From Collinsella sp. (GTDB lineage: Bacteria > Actinomycetota > Coriobacteriia > Coriobacteriales > Coriobacteriaceae), in assembly GCA_019419455.1 (NCBI GenBank), contig DXZW01000019.1, forward strand, positions 1-21,995: 21,995 bases of DNA. Reading direction: 5' to 3'. Below are positions 1 through 6,546 of this stretch, piece after piece. The position numbers and the translations under genes were made by a program. A model generated the notes under the pieces. The model was not told the DNA's origin and searched no databases. It was given only the letters and a program-made list of their open reading frames with translations. How positions within the stretch are numbered: position 1 is the first letter of the stretch; each line of letters opens with the position of its first letter.

Positions 1-45
1 ATTTTCCGGTTCGACGAACAGCCGATCGTGTCAAATTTGGTCTAA
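1..45 (+). CDS. Possible C-terminal end of an upstream gene (partial)
   Basis: Frame 1 is open from the window edge and reads 14 codons (ending PIVSNLV) to a TAA at 43-45. The stop lies 15 bases before a strong bidirectional terminator, which is where a plus-strand gene converging on the dxs-like gene would end. Fourteen codons are too few to identify a family, and an open stretch this short can arise by chance. Confidence 0.25.
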   Translation: MFRFDEQPIVSNLV

Positions 46-56
46 CAGAGCCAAAT

Positions 57-97
57 AAAAACCTCCGCAGGGGTGCTTCCCTTGCGGAGGTTTTTCT
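57..97. terminator. Bidirectional intrinsic terminator
   Basis: A GC-rich stem pairs ACCTCCGCA (61-69) plus GGG with CCC plus TGCGGAGGT (83-91), with one bulged T. It is flanked by AAAA on the left and TTTTT on the right, so each strand gives a hairpin followed by a U run. On the minus strand it begins directly after the stop codon of the dxs-like gene (96-98). On the plus strand it would end whatever gene stops at position 45. Confidence 0.85.
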
Positions 98-1877
98 ATT
101 CGTTCAGCAGACGTACCGCTTCGGCGGCCATGTTCTCGACCGTCATGCCGGATTGCGCCAGCAGCTCGTTGGGGTCGTAGCGGTCGGGGAAGCCCTTGGC
201 GATGCCGAAGGTGCGCGTGCGCACGGGCGTGCAGGCCAAGTAGCACGCTACGCGCTCGCCCCAGCCGCCGTCCAAGATGCCGTCCTCGAGGGTGACGACA
301 ACGCGATGCTTGGCGGCAAGGCTGTCGAGGAACTCGCGGTCGAGCTCGGTTGCATAGCGCGGGTTGACGAGCGTGGCCTCGATGCCGTACTCGGCAGTCA
401 GACGGTTTGCCACGCGCTCGCCCAGCTCAAAGAAATCGCCAAGCGCGAGCACGGCCACGTCGCGACCCTGGCACACCACGTTGTAACGAACGGCGCCGTA
501 ATCGGCGTCCTCGGCAGGCGCAAGATCGGGGCGGCTTACCAAGCCAATGCCCGGCACGCGAATCGCCACGGGATGCTCGCGGTGGTCGAGCGACCAGCTC
601 AGCATGGATAGGTATTCCTCCATGCAGGAAGGCGCCAGGTAACGCATATTGGGGAGAGCGCCCAGCATAGAAATATCAAAGAACGAAAGATGCGTCTCGG
701 ATGTGGTGCCAAAGATCGATGCGCCAAACACCAGGATGGTTGCGGGGACATCGTTGAGGCACAGGTCGTGCCACAGCTCGTCGTAGGCGCGCTGCAAAAA
801 CGTGCCGTACACACCAAAGACTGGCTTGGCACCCGAGCGCGCAAGCGCGGTGGCAAAGGTCACGGCGTGCTCCTCGGCAATGCCCACATCGACGAACTGT
901 TTGCCGGCGGCGGCGCGAAGCTCGGGTGTAAAGCCCATGATGTAGGGCGTGGCGGCCGTGATGCCCACGACCTGCGGATCGTGCTCGATGGCGGCGCTGA
1001 GCGCCTCGCCCGTAATGTCGGCATAGGTGCGCGGCGCAGGCTCGCTCGGATGGCCCGGGCAGAGCTTGCGCCCAGTCGCCATGTCAAACGGACCCACATG
1101 ATGCCAGCGCTCGGGGTCGCTCTGGGCTGGCTCAAAGCCCTTGCCCTTTGCGGTGGAGACGTGCAGCACGATGGGATGATCGATATCGCGCAGCTCCTGC
1201 AGCGTGTCGACCAGGGCCAACACATCGTTGCCGGTGTCCAGATAGCAGTAGTCGAGCCCCATCGCGCGGAAAACGTTGCGCTCACAGGTGCCGTTGCTGG
1301 CGCGTAGCTCGGCCAGATTGCGATACAGGCCACCGTGGTTTTCGGCGATGGACTGGTCGTTATCGTTGACGATGATGATCAGGTTGCTGTCGAGCTCGGC
1401 GGCATTGTTAAAGCCCTCAAACGCCAGACCGCCCGAAAGCGAACCGTCGCCAATGATGGTGATGACGTTGTACGCATCGCCCGCCAGGTCACGAGCGTGC
1501 GCCAAGCCGCAGCCCAGGCTCACCGACGTGGAGGTGTGGCCCATGGCGAACAGGTCGTGCTCGGACTCGTCAGGATTGGCAAAACCAGAGGCCTCGCCGT
1601 AGCGTGCCGGGTCGATATAAGTGTACGCGCGCCCAGTCAGCGCCTTGTGGGCGTAGGTCTGGTGCGAAACATCAAAGACAATCTTGTCGATGGGGGAGTT
1701 AAACACGCGATGGAGCGCAACCGTAAGCTCAACGACGCCCAGGTTGGGGGCAACGTGCCCGCCGACGGCGGCGGAGCTTTCGAGGATGGCGTGGCGGATC
1801 TCGCCGCAGAGCAGCGGAAGCTCGGCGCGATCGAGAGCCTTGACGTCCTCGGGCGTTGTCGTTTGCGTAAGCAGCAT
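96..1877 (-). CDS. dxs: 1-deoxy-D-xylulose-5-phosphate synthase (short form)
   Basis: This is a thiamine-diphosphate enzyme of the DXS family, which condenses pyruvate and glyceraldehyde-3-phosphate to DXP, the first step of the MEP isoprenoid pathway and a feed into thiamine and pyridoxal synthesis. Visible features: DVSHQTYAHKALTGR near residues 69-83, GHTSTS at 113-118, the ThDP/Mg motif from GDG (143-145) to NDN (171-173), and the transketolase-type catalytic Glu in GIAEEHAV (E335), followed by the pyrimidine and C-terminal transketolase domains. At 593 residues it is shorter than the usual 620-640 and has a reduced linker, as in the short DXS-like proteins of gut anaerobes. A different acyloin-forming role cannot be excluded. 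ATG is at 1875-1877; the Shine-Dalgarno (GGAG about 12 bases upstream) is poor. It is transcribed away from the HD gene and ends at a strong terminator. Confidence 0.87.
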   Translation of the reverse strand: MLLTQTTTPEDVKALDRAELPLLCGEIRHAILESSAAVGGHVAPNLGVVELTVALHRVFNSPIDKIVFDVSHQTYAHKALTGRAYTYIDPARYGEASGFANPDESEHDLFAMGHTSTSVSLGCGLAHARDLAGDAYNVITIIGDGSLSGGLAFEGFNNAAELDSNLIIIVNDNDQSIAENHGGLYRNLAELRASNGTCERNVFRAMGLDYCYLDTGNDVLALVDTLQELRDIDHPIVLHVSTAKGKGFEPAQSDPERWHHVGPFDMATGRKLCPGHPSEPAPRTYADITGEALSAAIEHDPQVVGITAATPYIMGFTPELRAAAGKQFVDVGIAEEHAVTFATALARSGAKPVFGVYGTFLQRAYDELWHDLCLNDVPATILVFGASIFGTTSETHLSFFDISMLGALPNMRYLAPSCMEEYLSMLSWSLDHREHPVAIRVPGIGLVSRPDLAPAEDADYGAVRYNVVCQGRDVAVLALGDFFELGERVANRLTAEYGIEATLVNPRYATELDREFLDSLAAKHRVVVTLEDGILDGGWGERVACYLACTPVRTRTFGIAKGFPDRYDPNELLAQSGMTVENMAAEAVRLLNE

Positions 1878-2001
1878 CGTTGTGGGTTACTCCATGCGAA
1901 TCGTGCGCCGGCACTCCCTCGGCCGGCACAATTGCACAAGACAGTCTCGCACATTTTGGCGTTTGATATGTGACGGCGGCGCGGTAATTCGCCAACTGGC
2001 G

Positions 2002-2019
2002 GGGCAAAACGTTTTGTCC
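2002..2019. promoter_or_regulatory. Palindromic operator-like site between divergent genes
   Basis: The 12-base perfect palindrome CAAAACGTTTTG (2005-2016) is extended by GGG on the left and TCC on the right, giving 16 of 18 symmetric positions. It lies in the 228-base gap between the dxs-like gene (start 1877, minus) and the HD-domain gene (start 2106, plus), where a repressor could act on either promoter. The form resembles LacI- or TetR-class operators. No cognate regulator is adjacent, so the function is inferred from symmetry and position only. Confidence 0.35.
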
Positions 2020-2105
2020 GATGCCATACTGGTAAATTCGATGATGATTTTATTCATTGCGCGCAGGCCGCGGCTTGCCGCCGAGCGCCGCCGGAAGGAG
2101 GCCGC

Positions 2106-2663
2106 ATGTCCGATACCGTTCGTGCCGAGAAAATCGCGCGCGAGGTCGACGATGCCGCCCGTCAGCTTGCCCAGGCGGGCCGCTTGGACCTGATGCATGA
2201 GTTTATCCAACATGGCGATGTGACGGTCTATACGCATGTGACCTCGGTAGCGCGGGCAAGTCTGTCCTTTGCCGAGCGCCTGGGCCGCGTCGGTATCTCC
2301 GTCGACCGCTTATCGCTGCTGCGCGGGGCCCTGCTGCACGATTACTTTCTCTATGACTGGCACGATCCCGACCCAAGCCATCGACTGCATGGCTTTCGTC
2401 ACCCGTTTTTTGCCTTGGCGCGTGCGGAGGAAGATTTTGAGCTGACGCCGCGCGAGCGGAATATTATCGTACGGCATATGTTTCCGCTGGTACCGGTGCC
2501 GCCGACGTGTCGTGAGGCATGGATTGTGTGCCTGGCGGATAAATGGTGCGCACTGCGCGAGACGATTGCCGGCCGTCTGCCGCGCAAAGGCGGCGCGAAC
2601 GATTTGAACGAGGGCCCGAGTGACGGCTCGAGCAAAGAATCGAACGAAAAGAGGAGTGGGTAG
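2106..2663 (+). CDS. HD-domain phosphohydrolase family protein
   Basis: This 185-residue protein has the metal-binding pattern of the HD superfamily: H44 (in YTHV), the H78-D79 doublet in GALLHDY, H124 in IVRHMF, and D145 in LADKWCA. HD proteins hydrolyse phosphate esters such as nucleotides; nothing here identifies the substrate. The region after about residue 158 is hydrophilic and low in complexity, suggesting a disordered tail. The start ATG is well supported by GGAAGGAGG ending six bases upstream. The stop is three bases before the GTG of the next gene, so the two form an operon. HD proteins of this kind often sit beside a CmpB-type membrane protein in Firmicutes and Coriobacteriia, though no mechanism is established. 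Confidence 0.8.
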   Translation: MSDTVRAEKIAREVDDAARQLAQAGRLDLMHEFIQHGDVTVYTHVTSVARASLSFAERLGRVGISVDRLSLLRGALLHDYFLYDWHDPDPSHRLHGFRHPFFALARAEEDFELTPRERNIIVRHMFPLVPVPPTCREAWIVCLADKWCALRETIAGRLPRKGGANDLNEGPSDGSSKESNEKRSG

Positions 2664-2666
2664 ACG

Positions 2667-3686
2667 GTGGGAACCGCGATCGACATGGCATTTGACGGCG
2701 CGACGCTTGCCGCCTGTCCGCTCTCGGCGCTGGTACTCTCGTTTGCCTTCTACGGTTTTTGCGGCTGGGTATGGGAGTCGACAGTCTGCGCCATGCTCAA
2801 CCACGGACGCTTTGCCAACAGCGGCTTTTTGCTAGGGCCGTGTTGTCCCATCTACGGTGCGGGCGGCATTGCGTGCTGGTTGCTGCTGCGTGGAATCCCA
2901 GACGCCTCGAGCCAGTTTGTCGCTGCCGCGCTCGTATGCAGCGTGATCGAATATAGCGTGGGCGTGCTGTTGGAAAAAACGACGGGTGCCCGGTTTTGGG
3001 ATTACTCGCATCTGCCGTTTAACCTGCACGGACGCATCTGCCTGTACTGGGCCTGCGCGTTTGGCTTGGGTGCGTTGTGTATTTGCCGTTTAGTGGAGCC
3101 GGCATTGCTGGGGCTGCTTGGCCATCTGCCGGTGCTAATCGTGCGCTTGGCCGCCTTTATCGTCGCGGTCGCGATGATGGTCGATGCGGTGTGCTCGTTG
3201 GCGAGCTGGCGGCGTCTGTCCGATCAGCTTGAGCGTGTGCGTGCCGACCTTGCCGACCGCATCAATGAGTCGCTTGCCGATGCCTCGGACTCAATGCTCG
3301 AACGTATTCCCGATTCGGCGATTGACTCGGTGGCGCAGACGCATATCCGCGGTCGCGCCGTTAACGCTTGGCTGGCCGAGCTGGGCGACGCGGCGCTCGA
3401 TGCCCTGCGCGAGAAGACTTCGATGCCGACGTTTATCTCGGATGGTGCTCGCGGCCTGGCGCTCGCTGCCCGCCGCGTGGCCGATGCCGCGCCGAGTATG
3501 CCGCGTCCGTCGCTCGGTCGTCGCCTTGCCGGCAAGCGCATGAGCCGCCCGGTACCGAGCGTGTCACTCAGCCGCCGCGACCTACGCTTCTTTAACGCCT
3601 TCCCGCGTCTGCGCATCAATCGTTACGAGGGTGTCATTCGAGCTACCGACCTCCGCGACCGAGCCCGCGAGCTGTTCCGGCGCTAG
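2667..3686 (+). CDS. Putative ABC-transporter type IV (CmpB, PF06541-like) membrane protein
   Basis: The N-terminal half carries the hallmark stretches of the CmpB family: FYGFCGWVWES (28-38), GRFANSGFLLGPCCPIYGAGG (47-67), an EY...EK...FWDYS segment (95-113) and PFNLHGRICL (117-126). There are about five hydrophobic segments up to residue 178. Residues 180-339 are soluble, charged and Arg-rich at the end, and probably cytoplasmic. The family is called an ABC transporter permease in databases, but no ATPase or binding protein lies nearby and transport has not been shown for it. I chose the GTG at 2667 because GAGGAG (2651-2656) sits 10 bases upstream; an ATG at 2685 is an alternative. It follows the HD gene by three bases. 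Confidence 0.8.
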   Translation: MGTAIDMAFDGATLAACPLSALVLSFAFYGFCGWVWESTVCAMLNHGRFANSGFLLGPCCPIYGAGGIACWLLLRGIPDASSQFVAAALVCSVIEYSVGVLLEKTTGARFWDYSHLPFNLHGRICLYWACAFGLGALCICRLVEPALLGLLGHLPVLIVRLAAFIVAVAMMVDAVCSLASWRRLSDQLERVRADLADRINESLADASDSMLERIPDSAIDSVAQTHIRGRAVNAWLAELGDAALDALREKTSMPTFISDGARGLALAARRVADAAPSMPRPSLGRRLAGKRMSRPVPSVSLSRRDLRFFNAFPRLRINRYEGVIRATDLRDRARELFRR

Positions 3687-3884
3687 CCAGAGCGGAGCCA
3701 AGCGCGCCCTTCTCGTTCGCACGTTTCCCGTTCGTTTCGCGTCCGTTGCCGCGCCGTTTCCAAGATTGCGGTGCCGTTTCCATTCGACAACGCAGCGTCT
3801 AACAACGCCGTATCTGGTCTACACCAGTTGCCCCTCGGCCGCATCATGAGCGCCGACAACGTTCATGCGACCAAGGGGGAGCGA

Positions 3885-5162
3885 ATGTACGATACGGGAT
3901 CGACAACGTTTATGCTCATCTGCACCATGCTCGTGTTTTTAATGACACCGGGTCTGGCGTTTTTCTATGGCGGCCTGTCCAGGCGCAAAAATGTCATCAA
4001 CACCATGCTTATGTGCTTTGGCGCCATTGGCCTGGTTGGTGTGCTGTGGATTGTTGCCGGCTGGTCGCTGGCCTACGGTGGCGACGGTTCTAGCCCGTTT
4101 ATTGGCGGCTTTGACCAGTTGCTGTGCCTGCCGGTGCTCAACCAGGTGCTGCAGGCGGCCGAGGGCAATGCTGCGGATGGTGCCGTCTACCCTCAGATCA
4201 TCAACATCGCCTTCCAGATGGCGTTTGCCATGATCACCGCCGCTATCGTTACGGGCAGTCTGGCAGGCCGCGTTAAGTTTGGTGCCATGACGGCCTTCCT
4301 GGGCATTTGGCTGCTCGTGGTCTATGCGCCGCTCGCCCACATGGTTTGGGGCGGCGATGGTTCCTTTATCGGCGACATCATCGGCGCGCTCGACTTTGCC
4401 GGCGGCGACGTGGTACACATTTCGTCCGGTCTCACGGGCCTGATTCTCTGCTTAATGCTCGGCCGTCGTCGCGGCTTTGGCATGGTGAGCTACCGTCCGC
4501 ATAACGTGCCGTTTGTGGCGCTGGGCGCCGGTCTACTTTGGTTTGGTTGGTTTGGCTTTAACGGCGGCAGCGAGTTTAAGGCCGACGCCGTGGCGGCACT
4601 CGCCATCCTCAACACCGTGACGGCCAGCGCGGCGGGCATGGTCTCGTGGCTTGTCGTCGAGCGCGTGCACACCGGTCGTCCCACGCTGGTGGGTGCTAGC
4701 ACCGGTTTGGTTGCGGGCCTTGTGGTGGTTACGCCGGGTGCGGGCTTTGTCGAGCCGTGGGCGGCGCTGGTCATGGGCCTGATCGTATCGCCCGTCTGCT
4801 ATCTGGCCATCAGCCATCTTAAGACCAAGTTCGGCTACGACGATGCGCTCGACGCGTTCGGTTGCCACGGTATCGGCGGCATCTTGGGCGGTGTGCTCAC
4901 GGGCCTGTTCTGCGTGCCGGAGCTCTCGTGGACCGGTAGGGGCGGCCTGTTCTACACGGGCGACGTGTCGCTGCTTGTCTCGCAGGTTCTGGGCATTGTG
5001 GTGACGGTCGTTATTGTGCTGATGCTCGACTTGGTGATCGCCGCGGTGGTCAAGGCGCTGTTCCACGGTAGCCTGCGCGTGGACGAGGCCGACGAGGCGC
5101 TGGGCCTGGATGCGAGTCAGCACGGCGAGAGCGCATACCCCTCATTCTCCGGACTCGATTAG
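3885..5162 (+). CDS. amt: Ammonium transporter Amt
   Basis: This 425-residue integral membrane protein with about 11 membrane segments conducts ammonium across the cell membrane. Conserved elements are visible: MTPGLAFFYGGL near 20-31, phenylalanines in NIAFQMAF (107-114) that match the gate, W156, D170 with DFAGGDVVH ending in pore His178, HNVPF, GWFGFNGGSEF (221-231), and the second pore histidine H328 in FGCHGIGG. The frame stays open upstream to 3771, but those codons do not resemble Amt. The ATG at 3885 begins a normal Amt N-terminus and follows AAGGGGGAG (3873-3881). The PII gene lies downstream, the usual amt-glnK pairing in which PII blocks the channel when nitrogen is plentiful. Confidence 0.95.
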   Translation: MYDTGSTTFMLICTMLVFLMTPGLAFFYGGLSRRKNVINTMLMCFGAIGLVGVLWIVAGWSLAYGGDGSSPFIGGFDQLLCLPVLNQVLQAAEGNAADGAVYPQIINIAFQMAFAMITAAIVTGSLAGRVKFGAMTAFLGIWLLVVYAPLAHMVWGGDGSFIGDIIGALDFAGGDVVHISSGLTGLILCLMLGRRRGFGMVSYRPHNVPFVALGAGLLWFGWFGFNGGSEFKADAVAALAILNTVTASAAGMVSWLVVERVHTGRPTLVGASTGLVAGLVVVTPGAGFVEPWAALVMGLIVSPVCYLAISHLKTKFGYDDALDAFGCHGIGGILGGVLTGLFCVPELSWTGRGGLFYTGDVSLLVSQVLGIVVTVVIVLMLDLVIAAVVKALFHGSLRVDEADEALGLDASQHGESAYPSFSGLD

Positions 5163-5265
5163 CAGCTTCCCCAAGCACCGCACCTTGCCGTTCAATCGTC
5201 GCTCACGTACTTAAGTACGCTTCGCTCCTCTTTCACGGCAATCTGCGGCACTTGGGAAACCTGCT
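5161..5265. repeat. Large imperfect inverted repeat between amt and glnK
   Basis: The arms 5161-5191 and 5235-5265 pair at 25 of 31 positions (AGCAG...TTGCCGT against its complement). The loop contains the perfect 14-base palindrome CGTACTTAAGTACG (5206-5219). No U run follows, so this is not an ordinary intrinsic terminator. A second copy of part of the right arm, CGGCACCTGGGAAACCC, lies at 5309-5325 and could compete for the left arm. It may be a MITE or REP-like repeat, or a structured leader between the two nitrogen genes. The sequence alone does not decide. Confidence 0.6.
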
Positions 5266-5370
5266 AAGACCAGTCAGTTGAACTTTTTTGATCTCTGAGG
5301 TTGGTTTACGGCACCTGGGAAACCCGCGTCTCATGTAAAGGGATACGTTGATTATTGAGAGGAATTCACT

Positions 5371-5709
5371 ATGAAGAAAATTACGGCGATCGTTCGTGCT
5401 GAGAAGCTTGAGGTTCTCAAAGATGCGCTGTTTGCTGCTGATGTTCGCGGTATGACTATCAACCAGGTGCAGGGCTGCGGCGCACAGCACGGCTGGAAGG
5501 AATACGTGCGCGGCAACGAGCTGCTTGTCAACACGATCCCCAAGGTGCAGTTCACCCTCATCTGCGCTGATGAGCACGTTGACGGAATTGTCGACATCAT
5601 CTGCAATGCCGCCCGCACCGGTGCCGTCGGCGACGGCAAGATTTGGGTCGAGCCGGTCGAAGAAGTCATCCGCATTCGCACCGGCGAACACGGCCCGGCC
5701 GCGGTGTAG
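5371..5709 (+). CDS. glnK: PII nitrogen-regulatory protein (GlnB/GlnK family)
   Basis: This 112-residue protein is the usual PII length and aligns without gaps to E. coli GlnB over residues 1-70. PII proteins are trimers that sense ATP/ADP and 2-oxoglutarate and bind AmtB. Present are MKKI at the start, GMTI (27-30), K58, TGAVGDGKIWV with the ATP-contacting Lys90, and VIRIRTGE near the end. In the T-loop (37-55) the position matching Tyr51, the site of uridylylation in proteobacteria and adenylylation in actinobacteria, is Leu, and the position matching Tyr46 is Val. The protein therefore probably signals by ligand binding alone. RBS is GAGAGG at 5357-5362. The gene follows amt by 208 bases that hold a large inverted repeat. 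Confidence 0.93.
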   Translation: MKKITAIVRAEKLEVLKDALFAADVRGMTINQVQGCGAQHGWKEYVRGNELLVNTIPKVQFTLICADEHVDGIVDIICNAARTGAVGDGKIWVEPVEEVIRIRTGEHGPAAV

Positions 5710-5722
5710 AATCGACCGTCTG

Positions 5723-5776
5723 CCATCCGCAACGTTAAAATGCTGCAATGAGGCATAAGGCTTGCGTTGCGGATGG
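5723..5776. repeat. 12-bp inverted repeat between glnK and tetR gene
   Basis: CCATCCGCAACG (5723-5734) and CGTTGCGGATGG (5765-5776) form a perfect 12-base stem with a 30-base loop. It begins just after the glnK stop and its right arm overlaps the purine-rich stretch ahead of the preferred tetR start at 5784. No U run follows. It could be an operator, a partial transcription block after glnK, or a hairpin that lowers translation of the regulator. Confidence 0.5.
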
Positions 5777-5783
5777 GCGGATT

Positions 5784-6446
5784 ATGGGTCGCAATAAATA
5801 TCCCGAGGAGACGGTCGCGAAGATTCTCGACGCGGCACTGGAGCTATTCTGCGCACAGGGTTATGAGGGGACGAGTATTCAAGATATCGTTGACCGTCTC
5901 GACGGCATGACCAAGGGCGCTGTCTATCATCACTTCAAGAGCAAAGAAGAGATTTTCAACGCCGCGTTTGATCGGGCGATGACTCCGATTGTTGAGCACC
6001 GCCGCTCGATGCTTGGCGTCGGTAATATGACCGGAGCCCAAAAGCTCAGGCGGCTGTACGCGCCCGAGTCCGTTGTTCCGCAAATTGAGCTATGGGCACG
6101 CATGCATCCTGCGGCGGATCCGGTAAAAAGCTCGCGTCTACTGGCGATGCAGTACCAGGGCTCGTTTGACGAGTCAGCCGATGGCTGTCTCTTGCCAGTG
6201 ATCGAGGAGGGCATCGCCGACGGCTCCATTGCGTGCGAATGCCCGCGCGAAGCGGCGGAGGCCGTATCGTTGTTGGCGAATCTCTGGCTGCTGCCGCTGT
6301 TCCGTCCGCTCGAGCCCAAGGAGCGAATGCTCGCTCGTGCACAATGTCTGGCGCAGATGGCCGCTGCGGTGGGACTCGATTTGGGCGAGGAAGTGCTCCA
6401 GACAACGGCACGGATTTGGGACGTATGGGACCGCGCTGGGTGGTAA
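5784..6446 (+). CDS. TetR/AcrR-family transcriptional regulator
   Basis: The protein is 220 residues long with an N-terminal TetR DNA-binding domain: GRNKYPEETVAKILDAALELF, then the helix-turn-helix at about 28-52 (TSIQDIVDRLDGMTKGAVYHHFKSKEE). The rest is a helical ligand and dimer domain that I cannot assign to an inducer. I prefer the ATG at 5784 over the one at 5748 because family members begin just before the RNKYPEET-like stretch and a purine-rich site lies upstream; the longer form would add 12 unrelated residues. The gene precedes an MFS exporter, and two matching palindromes (6448-6468, 6513-6533) lie between them. The likely role is repression of the exporter until its substrate binds. 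Confidence 0.88.
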   Translation: MGRNKYPEETVAKILDAALELFCAQGYEGTSIQDIVDRLDGMTKGAVYHHFKSKEEIFNAAFDRAMTPIVEHRRSMLGVGNMTGAQKLRRLYAPESVVPQIELWARMHPAADPVKSSRLLAMQYQGSFDESADGCLLPVIEEGIADGSIACECPREAAEAVSLLANLWLLPLFRPLEPKERMLARAQCLAQMAAAVGLDLGEEVLQTTARIWDVWDRAGW

Positions 6447-6447
6447 T

Positions 6448-6468
6448 ATAGATACCAACGGTATGTAA
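6448..6468. promoter_or_regulatory. TetR operator, copy 1
   Basis: ATAGATAC (6448-6455), a 5-base spacer and GTATGTAA (6461-6468) form an inverted repeat whose half sites match those of the second copy at 6513 in 14 of 16 positions. It starts two bases after the tetR stop. Two near-identical palindromes between a TetR gene and an exporter are typical operators; binding by this regulator is inferred. Confidence 0.6.
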
Positions 6469-6479
6469 TTGATTTGTGA

Positions 6480-6501
6480 GGGTAGCCACGGCTGCCCTTT
6501 T
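6480..6501 (+). terminator. Weak hairpin with T run between the two operators
   Basis: GGGTAGC (6480-6486) pairs with GCTGCCC (6491-6497), including one G-T wobble, around a 4-base loop, and TTTT follows (6498-6501). The 7-bp stem would be a weak intrinsic terminator for the tetR transcript, separating it from the exporter, or an attenuator if transcription starts at the first operator. Confidence 0.45.
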
Positions 6502-6512
6502 CAAGTCATTAA

Positions 6513-6533
6513 ATACATACTAGTGGTATGTAT
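6513..6533. promoter_or_regulatory. TetR operator, copy 2
   Basis: ATACATAC (6513-6520) and GTATGTAT (6526-6533) are perfect 8-base inverted arms around a 5-base spacer, 13 bases before the exporter start codon. The site is close enough to cover the promoter or block early elongation. Its centre lies 65 bases from the centre of copy 1. Confidence 0.68.
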
Positions 6534-6546
6534 AGGGGGTGGGCTT

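Noticed and set aside
690..1307. Plus-strand open frames of up to about 200 codons across the dxs-like gene (also 153-611 and 1335-1973)
   Set aside because: Shadows of the minus-strand gene, with biased composition and no motifs.
3771..3884. Longer N-terminus for the ammonium transporter
   Set aside because: The 38 extra residues do not resemble Amt, and a good ribosome site lies before the ATG at 3885.
5161..5265. CRISPR or intrinsic terminator reading of the amt-glnK repeat
   Set aside because: There is a single inverted pair, not a regular direct-repeat series, and no T run follows the stem.
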